DNA of 64,000 nt from Fidelibacterota bacterium (GTDB lineage: Bacteria > Fidelibacterota > Marinisomatia > SCGC-AAA003-L08 > JACNLC01). Position 1 is the stretch's first letter. Every line of letters begins with the position of its first letter. Position numbers and translations under genes: made by a program. The stretch lies in assembly GCA_013204025.1 (NCBI GenBank), contig JABMOW010000008.1, forward strand, positions 20,930-84,929, written 5' to 3'. Of the stretch, positions 29,734 to 37,602 are shown piece by piece. The notes beneath the pieces are model-generated. The model worked only from the letters and a program-made list of their open reading frames with translations. It did not search any database and was not told the DNA's origin.

Positions 29734-30633
29734 TTATGCTTTCCTGTTTTGTCCGCCGGAAGCCGGGGCATTATTTCTGATATCAGAACCGTGAGTATAG
29801 GTATCTTCAAATAAATTCAGATAGAACACATTTGGATGGGTTCCATATCCTTCTTTCAAACCTTTTACTCTGTTTTTATTCTTTTTAATGATCTTTGAAA
29901 TAGCAGCGTTTGGATCATCCAGATCACCAAAAATCCTCGCATTGCCCGGGCAGGTATTAACACAACTGGGTTCGAGACCTCTATCTACCCTGTGCTGGCA
30001 GAATGTACACTTGCCAATCGCCTGATTATCAGGCTCTTCACCAGCCCGGAGCAATGGATCAACATAACGAGCCTTGTACGGACATTCTTCTACGCAAGCA
30101 TGACAACCCAAGCACCGATTTTGATCATATAGAACCATACCATCGGGTCGTTTGTAGGTTGCCTTGGCATCGTAGGTTTTTCCGTTAAAATTCTTTTTGA
30201 CTGGATCAGCAGGGCAGACATCCACACAAGGAGCATCGGAACAATGGTTGCATAGCCAGGGTAGAAATGAACGAGTAGTTTTTGGATATTTGCCATGTTC
30301 ATATTCGATCACATTGCTATTATATACACCAAGTCGGACATCAAATTCAGCTTTACATGCAATCGCACAGGCTTTACAGCCATAACAACGATTTAAGTCT
30401 ACCAGCATGCCCCATCTGCCAGCAGGTTTCAACCCTCCATCGTTGGTGGGCGAATTAGATGTGGCAAGTAAGCTGGATGTGCATAACGGTAGGAGGCTGG
30501 TCGCCGCTAATCCCACCCCTATTTTTTTTAGAAAATCTGTACGGACAATACCGTCTTTTTGAATATTTTCATTTTCGTCAGGTGTACTTGCAGGCTCTTT
30601 GATGATTCCTGTATTTGTGTCACTTTTACTCAT
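29734..30633 (-). CDS. Four-cluster ferredoxin-type electron-transfer subunit (PsrB/TtrB/ArrB type)
   Basis: The 299-residue protein has four cysteine groups for [4Fe-4S] clusters: C83/C86/C89/C93, C128/C131/C136/C140, C174/C177/C180/C184 and C209/C212/C224/C228. The N-terminus (residues 30-55, VRTDFLKKIGVGLAATSLLP) looks like a Tat signal but has a single arginine in place of the twin pair, so it may travel with the Tat signal of the catalytic subunit. It is the electron donor subunit of the adjacent molybdoenzyme. It lies 67 bases after the porin gene and 12 before the catalytic subunit. Confidence 0.9.
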   Translation of the reverse strand: MSKSDTNTGIIKEPASTPDENENIQKDGIVRTDFLKKIGVGLAATSLLPLCTSSLLATSNSPTNDGGLKPAGRWGMLVDLNRCYGCKACAIACKAEFDVRLGVYNSNVIEYEHGKYPKTTRSFLPWLCNHCSDAPCVDVCPADPVKKNFNGKTYDAKATYKRPDGMVLYDQNRCLGCHACVEECPYKARYVDPLLRAGEEPDNQAIGKCTFCQHRVDRGLEPSCVNTCPGNARIFGDLDDPNAAISKIIKKNKNRVKGLKEGYGTHPNVFYLNLFEDTYTHGSDIRNNAPASGGQNRKA

Positions 30634-30700
30634 GTTGACCCCTTGATTATTCGTGTCGTGTTCTAAATACTACTTAACATGCTAAAATCTAATATCATCT

Positions 30701-31642
30701 CTACTTTAGCTTAAACTGAAAGTTGAGTTGAAAAAAGGTTTCGGAGTCGCCTTCTTCAGGAGTAACCAATCTCAAATTAGGCGCAATTATTAACCCAGTT
30801 ACAGGAGAATAATGTATACCTGCGATTATATAATTTTCAGAATCCTCATCTGTGTCAGTATTTGGGTCGTATATATCTATACGACCATAGGTCTGCAACT
30901 TATCGGAAAGTTTATAAACTGTATAAACAGAGATAATCTGTTCAGTCACATCAGGTCCTGAATCGGTAAGCATGTCAAATTCACCACCAATCCGTAAGGC
31001 TGCAGATGCAAATCCACCAAACAGACCAAAAACTGTGACGGTTTCATCTGATTCATAGGGTTCAAAGGTGAAAACTCCTCCTGCATTGAAACCTTCTTTC
31101 GAACTTAATTTTGGTTGTCCAATTAAGGCTTGAGCGGAAATCTTCTTATAAGAATCATCTTCACTTTTTTTGTAACCAGTTCCATTGGTGTAGAGTATAC
31201 TGAACAGGATATTCTGCGCGAATTTGTTCGCATATCCAATTCCCATATCTGCTGAGCTGGAAAACTTCTTGCGATCCATGGCGGATTTCTCAATAAAACG
31301 ATATCCCCAGGTTTTCTCCTGAACACTGAATACATTCATTCCTTGGAGCCCCAGAGTGATTTTACCCAGATCCGTCTTCCAATCGACCTTTGCATTTTTC
31401 AAGTAGACATTTTTAGGAGAATTATTGGAGTCAATGTCAGTCTGTAATTTATAACTCAGATTATCGGCAAGATTATCTGTAACAGTAAAATAAACACGCT
31501 TTATTGCGAATCCAGCATCATTATTAGCATCACTCGTAAAATCGTAGATATAATCAAAAAAGACCACCGAACTCACGTTGGGGGTTCCAGCGATTACTAA
31601 TGAGCATAATAAGAGCGCTGCCATGAAATTTCTTTTAAACAT
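30701..31642 (-). CDS. Outer-membrane beta-barrel porin heading the molybdoenzyme operon
   Basis: The 313-residue protein has a signal peptide (about 1-25) and then alternating beta-strand patterns rich in aromatic residues, with segments such as KRVYFTVTDNLADNLSYKLQ, and ends in FFQLNFQFKLK, as in phosphate-selective-porin-like proteins. It is the first gene after a sigma-54 promoter and is followed by the Fe-S and catalytic subunits, so it may admit the oxyanion that the reductase uses. The specificity is inferred from position only. Confidence 0.7.
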   Translation of the reverse strand: MFKRNFMAALLLCSLVIAGTPNVSSVVFFDYIYDFTSDANNDAGFAIKRVYFTVTDNLADNLSYKLQTDIDSNNSPKNVYLKNAKVDWKTDLGKITLGLQGMNVFSVQEKTWGYRFIEKSAMDRKKFSSSADMGIGYANKFAQNILFSILYTNGTGYKKSEDDSYKKISAQALIGQPKLSSKEGFNAGGVFTFEPYESDETVTVFGLFGGFASAALRIGGEFDMLTDSGPDVTEQIISVYTVYKLSDKLQTYGRIDIYDPNTDTDEDSENYIIAGIHYSPVTGLIIAPNLRLVTPEEGDSETFFQLNFQFKLK

Positions 31643-31719
31643 TCTTCTTTCCTTTTTTTATATTTTATAATGGGTTAATGCTATTTGGAAATACAAATCT
31701 TACATACGGTCTGATCTTA

Positions 31720-31735
31720 AGCAAATTCCATACCG
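31720..31735 (-). promoter_or_regulatory. Sigma-54 (-24/-12) promoter of the porin-molybdoenzyme operon
   Basis: On the minus strand it reads CGGTATGGAATTTGCT, again TGGYAYRN4TTGCW with only the first base different and GG and GC ten bases apart. The start should lie near 31709, giving a leader of roughly 67 bases before the porin ATG at 31642. The regulator encoded just upstream is a sigma-54 activator. Confidence 0.8.
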
Positions 31736-31811
31736 TTGGTACAAGGTGATCGCAAACTATTGTAATTACATTACTTTGGGGAATATTAGGAGTGGAATTG
31801 AGATATGGAAT

Positions 31812-31847
31812 CGACGAGAAATCATCCAGATCGACGAATTATCGTCG
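31812..31847. promoter_or_regulatory. Tandem palindromic enhancer for the molybdoenzyme operon
   Basis: CGACGAATTATCGTCG at 31832-31847 is a perfect 6-4-6 palindrome. A second copy, CGACGAGAAATCATCC at 31812-31827, keeps the left half and four of six bases of the right half. The centres are exactly 20 bases apart, about two helical turns, and lie roughly 110 and 130 bases upstream of the predicted start. This is the classic layout for an NtrC-type activator. Confidence 0.65.
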
Positions 31848-31872
31848 CTGTTGAGAAGAATTCAGAAATTAT

Positions 31873-33222
31873 CTAATCGTTATTGGTATTGGTAAGTTTA
31901 CTCTTGAGAGTTGAGACGGGGATGCCAAGTATGCGGGCTGCTTCAGCTTTGTTCCCATTGGCTTTATTGAGGGCTTCCTGTATTAAACCATATTCATATC
32001 TTGAGACATTATCAGTCATGTTGACATTCGTTGATTGCTTCTCAGTTGTACGAGAAAATCGTGGATTTCCTTCCAAAATTTCGAGGGGCAAGCACTCTGG
32101 CTCAATCGGATTGCATTTGCAAATAATAGAAAGACGCTCAACAAGATTCTTTAGTTCTCTAACATTACCTTTCCAATTATAATCAATCAATATAGACATA
32201 GTTTTATCGCTAATTAGAATTGGCTCAATGGAATATTCTTTAAAAAAATGGGTTAGAAGTAAGGGTATATCCTCCCGTCGATCGATGAGAGGTGGAAGTT
32301 TAAGTGGAAACACATTCAATCGGTAGTACAGATCTGAGCGAAAACGGCCTTCCTCTACAAGCGTTAAGAGATTGACTTTAGTGGATGCCAATACTCGTGT
32401 ATCAACAGGAATTATTTCTGTGCCGCCGACTCTTTCAATGACTTTTTCCTGCAACACACGGAGCAATTTTACTTGTGATTCAAGTGGAATATCATCTACA
32501 TCATCGAGAAAGATAGTACCACCTCTCGCCAGCTCAAAACGGCCGATTTTGCGCTGATGGGCACCAGTGAAAGCCCCACGCTCATGCCCAAATAGTTCAC
32601 TTTCCAATATATCTTTTGAGAGCGCTGCACAGCTAACCTTGACCAATGGGTTCTTTGATCTATGACTATTATGATGAATAGTATCCGCCAGGATTTCCTT
32701 TCCAGTACCGGTCTTTCCTGTAATCAAGACTGTCACATTCTCAGGTGCTACGACAACAATCTGTTTATAAACTTTTAACATCACGGAACTTTTTCCGATG
32801 ATCTTGCCAAACGAGTAGCGTTCTTTCAGTTGAGATCGAAGAAATTTATTCTCTTTATTTAATTGAATTAGTTCCTCAATATGATCAAGAATTTTTTTCA
32901 GTTCATCAAATTCGATCGGTTTAGTCAAATAATCATAAGCACCGAGATGAATTGCTTCTACGGCATTTTTAATTGTTGCGTAGGCTGTCATTATTAATAC
33001 TTCACCGCCTATACTGTGTTCCTTAATTTTACTAAGGAGTTCTATCCCACTCATCCCTGACATTTTTAAATCGGTCAGAATTACGTCAAACTGATTCCTT
33101 TTAAGTACATCAAGTGCCTGAATCCCAGATGCACAAATCTCAACCTCATGTCCGAAGTCTTTTAATTCATCGCGAATTGTTATACGCTGTATTTCTACAT
33201 CGTCTATTACCAGTATTCTCAT
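31873..33222 (-). CDS. Sigma-54-dependent response regulator of the molybdoenzyme module
   Basis: The 449-residue protein has a receiver domain (phospho-acceptor D51 in VILTDLKMSG), an AAA+ domain with Walker A TGKTGTGKE and the GAFTGA loop in HERGAFTGAHQRK, and a C-terminal Fis-type helix-turn-helix (NGNKAEAARILGIPVSTLKS). Its ATG overlaps the stop of the kinase-MobA gene by four bases, so it is translated with its kinase. It is placed directly upstream of the tandem palindrome and sigma-54 promoter it probably acts on. Confidence 0.92.
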   Translation of the reverse strand: MRILVIDDVEIQRITIRDELKDFGHEVEICASGIQALDVLKRNQFDVILTDLKMSGMSGIELLSKIKEHSIGGEVLIMTAYATIKNAVEAIHLGAYDYLTKPIEFDELKKILDHIEELIQLNKENKFLRSQLKERYSFGKIIGKSSVMLKVYKQIVVVAPENVTVLITGKTGTGKEILADTIHHNSHRSKNPLVKVSCAALSKDILESELFGHERGAFTGAHQRKIGRFELARGGTIFLDDVDDIPLESQVKLLRVLQEKVIERVGGTEIIPVDTRVLASTKVNLLTLVEEGRFRSDLYYRLNVFPLKLPPLIDRREDIPLLLTHFFKEYSIEPILISDKTMSILIDYNWKGNVRELKNLVERLSIICKCNPIEPECLPLEILEGNPRFSRTTEKQSTNVNMTDNVSRYEYGLIQEALNKANGNKAEAARILGIPVSTLKSKLTNTNND

Positions 33223-35291
33223 CTCATCCTATTTAGATATTTTTTACCGATTTTTTCAGCTAATGAAAGGTCCCCTGGTGTATTCACATTATGCAATAGT
33301 GATACGGTCTCTGGAAAATCAGAATTACTGATGTTGATTATATGGGCTCCGGATTCAGTGATCAGGTCGTTGATACTATATTTTCCCGCATTGATCCTCT
33401 TTTCAATCAGAGGGATCAACTTACAACTGTATACAGCACACAATGGTTCTATGCCTCGACCGGCATCTACAGTACAAACATCATATCGTGGACCCTCCCG
33501 ACATAGTAACTGTAGAATCTCGGATGAAATCAATGGCAGATCACATGCTACGATAAGACAATGCGTAGAACGGCAGTTTTTGAGGGCCGTATAGATACCA
33601 CCTAGTGGACCTATATTTTTAATAATATCGGTGTGCATCGACAAGCCCAAGAATTTATATACATCAGTGTTGTCTGCAATGAGAAGGGGATTTTCAATAC
33701 AGCTTGACATCACCTGATACACCCATTCTATAAGAGCCATTCCATTTACCTGCTTCAAAGCCTTGTTTGCCCCCATTCTACTGGATTTTCCACCAGCTAA
33801 TATTGCACCGCAGGTTACTGCCCAGTTATCATCGACCGCCGATGCATGGGGAAAGTCGAGAAAAAATAAAGTACCGTTCCCAAGGTTACTCTCAACACGG
33901 ATGCTCCCATCGTGCCCAGACATAATGTTTTGACAAACTGCCAACCCCAAACCAGTTCCCTCTCCCTGGGTCTTTGTGGTAAAAAATGGATCAAATATTT
34001 GATCCAGATTATGCGGTGCAATCCCGATACCATTATCCTCGATTGATACAAATACATTTTTAGAATTGTAAGATGTTTGGATATTGATTTGACCATTCAC
34101 AGACACAGCATGGACGGCATTGAGAATAAGATTAATCAAAACCTGTTCAAGTTGCTCCTGATCACCCAGTATATGAGGAGATTCGGCACTTAAATTAAGC
34201 TGTAATTCAACCTGCTTCTCAGATAATTGAATTTCAAGAATACGGGTTGCATTCTGTATGACTTGGTTGATATCAACTGCCTTTAAAAGAGGATCCTTGG
34301 CACGAGAATAATCCAGTAATCCACCAACAAGGTTCTTGATCTGGTGCAGTGAATTCTCCATCAGACCGATATACTGAGCAGTTTGTTCTTTATCTACTTG
34401 ATCAGCCTTAATTCTTTTTAAACAGGTTATCACACCACCAAGCGGATTATAGATCTCATGAGCCAATCCGGCTGTTAGAGTACCAATAGCGGCTATTTTT
34501 TCGGTACGAATCATAGCAAGTTTCGATTTTTCCTTTTCCAGCCCTGACCTGTGAAGTCTGCCCATCATATTTAAAAATCCTTGTTCCAGGAGGCCGATCT
34601 CATCTCTTCTATTTGAGGTGAATCCTGGCTGGAAGTCTGTATCCGATACTTTTATCATTTCATCTGCCAACTTCTTGATTGGTTTTGCAAGAATCCTAGC
34701 AACCGCTACAGCTACAAGAATTCCACCAAACAACGCAAGAACAGTGAATACCAGTAATTTCAAACGCCACGCAGCGAGATATTCTAACTCAGATTCCAGG
34801 GAGAAATAGATGAACAATACTCCAAACGATTTTCCATGGACATGCAGGGGAATGATAGTCTCGAGTTGCTGGATCTTGCCACGCTTCAGATGTGTAGTTT
34901 GCATCTCATCTGTCTGACATTTATCTAATCTACATTCAGACATCGCTTGATAGTCGTACCAAGTATAATTGCTTGCGGCAATAGTATGGCAATCCCTATC
35001 AACAACCGCCATTTCAAGTACAGCAGCATCTTTATTCTTCAAAAGATCCGCCATCTGATTCTCAAGTAAACCTCCTTCTTCAAGAAGTCCGATTTCCTCA
35101 TACAACAAAGTGTTTGTGAAAGAAACGGCGGTGGATATGGAAACAAGTTGAGCACGCCGTTCTGCTTCAAACATGTGGGATTTGAATTCCGTCCGATACA
35201 GATACATGTTCATAAAAACAGAAATAAGAGTCACGATCACGGCTGCCAGGGATATGAACTTGACCTCCAGATTGAAAGATACTCTTTTCAT
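33219..35291 (-). CDS. Sensor histidine kinase fused to a MobA molybdenum cofactor guanylyltransferase domain
   Basis: The 690-residue protein joins two usually separate activities. Residues 1-482 form a membrane histidine kinase: helix 11-32, a periplasmic domain with C101, C120 and C125, helix 178-200, HAMP, HisKA with H278 in LTAGLAHEIYNPL, and a HATPase domain with DNGIGI and GEGTGLGLAV. After a linker of about ten residues, 493-688 form a complete MobA domain: AILAGGKSSRMG with K510 for GTP binding, NIGPLGGIYTAL, ACDLPL for metal binding and a C-terminal NVNTPGDL. MobA links GMP to molybdopterin to make the MGD cofactor. No ATG, GTG or TTG start lies in frame between the kinase end and the LAGG loop, so MobA is not independently translated. 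It overlaps the upstream binding-protein gene by one base and the downstream regulator by four. Confidence 0.92.
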   Translation of the reverse strand: MKRVSFNLEVKFISLAAVIVTLISVFMNMYLYRTEFKSHMFEAERRAQLVSISTAVSFTNTLLYEEIGLLEEGGLLENQMADLLKNKDAAVLEMAVVDRDCHTIAASNYTWYDYQAMSECRLDKCQTDEMQTTHLKRGKIQQLETIIPLHVHGKSFGVLFIYFSLESELEYLAAWRLKLLVFTVLALFGGILVAVAVARILAKPIKKLADEMIKVSDTDFQPGFTSNRRDEIGLLEQGFLNMMGRLHRSGLEKEKSKLAMIRTEKIAAIGTLTAGLAHEIYNPLGGVITCLKRIKADQVDKEQTAQYIGLMENSLHQIKNLVGGLLDYSRAKDPLLKAVDINQVIQNATRILEIQLSEKQVELQLNLSAESPHILGDQEQLEQVLINLILNAVHAVSVNGQINIQTSYNSKNVFVSIEDNGIGIAPHNLDQIFDPFFTTKTQGEGTGLGLAVCQNIMSGHDGSIRVESNLGNGTLFFLDFPHASAVDDNWAVTCGAILAGGKSSRMGANKALKQVNGMALIEWVYQVMSSCIENPLLIADNTDVYKFLGLSMHTDIIKNIGPLGGIYTALKNCRSTHCLIVACDLPLISSEILQLLCREGPRYDVCTVDAGRGIEPLCAVYSCKLIPLIEKRINAGKYSINDLITESGAHIINISNSDFPETVSLLHNVNTPGDLSLAEKIGKKYLNRMR

Positions 35292-36265
35292 TACTTGAAG
35301 AATAATCCCGGGTGACAGGTGTTGCCACAGGAACCTGGTATTGCGTTTAACATATCACGAACAATCTGATAGTCGGCATCCTGAGTTTCGGTAAATCCAT
35401 ATCTGAATTCTGGATTCCAATTTGATACAAGGGTTTGGTATTCAGGAACGTTGACATCTATCTTCAATAATGCTTTTGTAATATATTTGACAATTGTTGA
35501 ATCTAAATCAGACTTAATGACGAATGGTACACTCGGGACTGCATCAGATATGTCCAATATTCGTAATCCTTTTTCAAGATACTTATAAGCAACTATATCC
35601 TTCATAGCGCCAGCATCATACTCACCGGAAAGTACTGCTTTAGCTACGGAATCATGGTGCTTCAAATTCTTGTAGTCGGATAAGTTTTCTAAGGTCAGAC
35701 CGACTCCTGCAAGAGTATACCTTGGTACCAGATTACCTGATGTAGAATGGACGGAAGCAAAAGCAAATGTCCGGTTTTTTAGATCCTTGAGATTCAGAAT
35801 ATCGCTATCCTTCCGTACAACAATTAAACTTCTATAATTGGGCTCACCTTCCGAATTCAGCGGTTTCAGTATTGGTATTGCACCATATTTAGAATGTGCC
35901 TCCACGTACGTTACGGCACCGAATGAGGCAATCTGTATAATATCGTTTTCTAGATAGTTAACTGCATCTTGATAGGTTTTCCCTAATTTGATTTCAAACA
36001 AATAGGGTGTTTCTCGGGATAGATAATCCATTATAGGTTGATACTCTTCGTACATGATCCTGGGATTATATCGCGTGATAAACCCAAAATACACAGTATC
36101 TAAAGGTTCAATCATTACATTAATGGAGGTTTTTGTTTCCGTTTTAATTTGATCAGTGGTAGCTGATTGATCACAGGAGTAAAAAAAATAACTTGAGACC
36201 ATCCCCATTGTAGCAAAACAAGTAATCTTCATAATCCATGATGTATAACGTTTATCTAGTAACAT
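35291..36265 (-). CDS. PhnD-like periplasmic substrate-binding protein, sensory partner of the kinase
   Basis: The 324-residue protein has an N-terminal hydrophobic segment ending in YFFYSC31, a weak lipoprotein box, then a PhnD/TtrS-type binding fold (VYFGFITRYNPRIMYEEYQPIMDYL, IASFGAVTYVEA, AFASVHSTSGNLVPRY, GEYDAGAMKD). Such proteins sense oxyanions for kinases: TtrS carries the same fold for tetrathionate, and ArrX/AioX are stand-alone forms for arsenic oxyanions. The extreme C-terminus carries C313-G-N-T-C317-H318, a CxxxCH that could bind heme or metal. It starts the sensory operon (binding protein, kinase-MobA, regulator). An alternative ATG at 36232 is possible. Confidence 0.85.
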   Translation of the reverse strand: MLLDKRYTSWIMKITCFATMGMVSSYFFYSCDQSATTDQIKTETKTSINVMIEPLDTVYFGFITRYNPRIMYEEYQPIMDYLSRETPYLFEIKLGKTYQDAVNYLENDIIQIASFGAVTYVEAHSKYGAIPILKPLNSEGEPNYRSLIVVRKDSDILNLKDLKNRTFAFASVHSTSGNLVPRYTLAGVGLTLENLSDYKNLKHHDSVAKAVLSGEYDAGAMKDIVAYKYLEKGLRILDISDAVPSVPFVIKSDLDSTIVKYITKALLKIDVNVPEYQTLVSNWNPEFRYGFTETQDADYQIVRDMLNAIPGSCGNTCHPGLFFK

Positions 36266-36380
36266 ATATCTTTTGATATCTCTTCTTTAGAACGGGCTCA
36301 AATAGTCGCACTGAAAGTATTTTCTCAGCATAAACGATTGATTATCATGTTGTTTCAACATTCGTGACAAGCATCAACCA

Positions 36381-36398
36381 GATTGTTATAAGACAATC
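36381..36398. promoter_or_regulatory. Palindrome upstream of the sensory operon
   Basis: GATTGTTATAAGACAATC is a 6-6-6 inverted repeat about 116 bases before the binding-protein start. A second one, ATGTTGTTTCAACAT, lies at 36347-36361. They may be operators for the sensory operon; nothing identifies the protein. Confidence 0.3.
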
Positions 36399-36726
36399 AT
36401 AGTTTAATCTAAAACCTAAAATGTGAAAACGTATAGTCATTCTTGTACACAATTGTCCATTGTTAAAAAAACGATTGGACACGAATAGGATAATATAAAG
36501 AGAATACTTTAGGTTTTATTGTTATCATAATTTACAAAATTAAGCTAACTTGCTTAAGTTGCTATTTCCTCGTTTGGACGTTGTCAGCTTTTTGATTTTC
36601 GCCCTTCTCTTTTTAATCTCATAATCATTCCCACAATACCGGCTGTTGTTTTCTTGCTTGTGAATGTTGAATCATTAGACTTCCCTTATTGTTAAAATTT
36701 AACCAGAAGTCTCTCATAGGATTAAT

Positions 36727-36995
36727 CTATTTAATTCCCGAAGGCTTTGACACGATACATCCATACCTGTAACCAATAATCGCAGTAATTTTGAGATCTG
36801 TTTGTAGGCTGGCAGGATCGCTAAAGTTAACCCACTTCAGTAGCTGATAAGTTCACGATCACGCGGATGGTCCTCATATTGGCTTATGTCTATTTCATAT
36901 CGCTGTCGTAAATCTGCAAAAAAAATAGTACCTTCAGCTGCCATAGAAAAGCTGAAGAACAATCCAGAGATGATAATTAGAAGTGCTTTTTTCAT
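36727..36995 (-). pseudogene. Small secreted protein, apparently frameshifted
   Basis: From the ATG at 36995 a 52-residue frame encodes a clear signal peptide (MKKALLIIISGLFFSFSMAA) and then EGTIFFADLRQRYEIDISQY and ends in DRELISY at 36837. The next frame continues without a stop as YQLLKWVNFSDPASLQT and on to KPSGIK with a stop at 36727-36729. Together the two read as one protein of about 90 residues, broken by one indel near 36850. It is either a recent pseudogene, a sequencing error, or the 52-residue form is real. No family recognised. Confidence 0.45.
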
Positions 36996-37130
36996 TGTTA
37001 TAAGTATTCCGCTTTATTTTTTTTATATAATTGAGTGCTAAAATTTATTGTGAATTCCATAGATAAATAGTCACAGAAAACGCCTTAAATTTTGTCCGTT
37101 ACAAATTTGAGTTAATTAAAGGAGATAATC

Positions 37131-37322
37131 ATGTCAGTCGGACCATGGGAAGTCATAATCATTTTAGTGGTGGTCCTAGTAATATTTGGCGGAAAAAAAA
37201 TACCGGAACTCGCCAGAGGGTTAGGACAGGGGTTAAGAGAATTTAAAAAAGCTACCCACGAAATTAAGGAAGAAGTGGAGAACGCCACAAAAGAGTCTAG
37301 TGACGTGAAAAAAGAAGATTAA
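37131..37322 (+). CDS. tatA: Sec-independent translocase subunit TatA/E
   Basis: The 63-residue protein has the TatA layout: one N-terminal membrane helix (VGPWEVIIILVVVLVIFGG), the FGGKKIPELARGLGQGLREF amphipathic helix and a charged tail. TatA forms the pore for folded Tat substrates. A strong AAAGGAG lies before the ATG. It stands alone, without tatB or tatC, divergent from the sensory operon of the Tat-exported molybdoenzyme, which suggests extra Tat capacity for that enzyme. Confidence 0.92.
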   Translation: MSVGPWEVIIILVVVLVIFGGKKIPELARGLGQGLREFKKATHEIKEEVENATKESSDVKKED

Positions 37323-37602
37323 TGTGACATTTGGATATTATCAAAATATTTTCAATGCATCCAAACCTCACTGTGTACTCATTTCAGTTCCATTATAATA
37401 CAGTTATACCGGTAGGTTAATTCGTATTACAATTGTAATTATAATATATTATATCTAATTAATTTTATTCTATGATCAATATCCGGCAATCTGTCATTAT
37501 TAGATTGGCATAAAAAAATCCTCAATTGTCTCGAAACTTTCTCCAAATATTTGCATTTATAGGGTTGCGTAATTAGTCACACCTGTTGATAATTTAAAGC
37601 TT

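Larger units (their letters stand above)
36266..37130. other. Long divergent control region between the sensory operon and tatA
   Basis: This 865-base AT-rich stretch holds several inverted repeats near the sensory operon (36347-36361, 36381-36398 and an 11-bp pair at 36410 and 36508) and a broken small secreted-protein gene on the minus strand (36727-36995). The rest shows no gene I can support. The purine-rich AAAGGAG just before 37131 is the tatA ribosome binding site. Confidence 0.6.
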
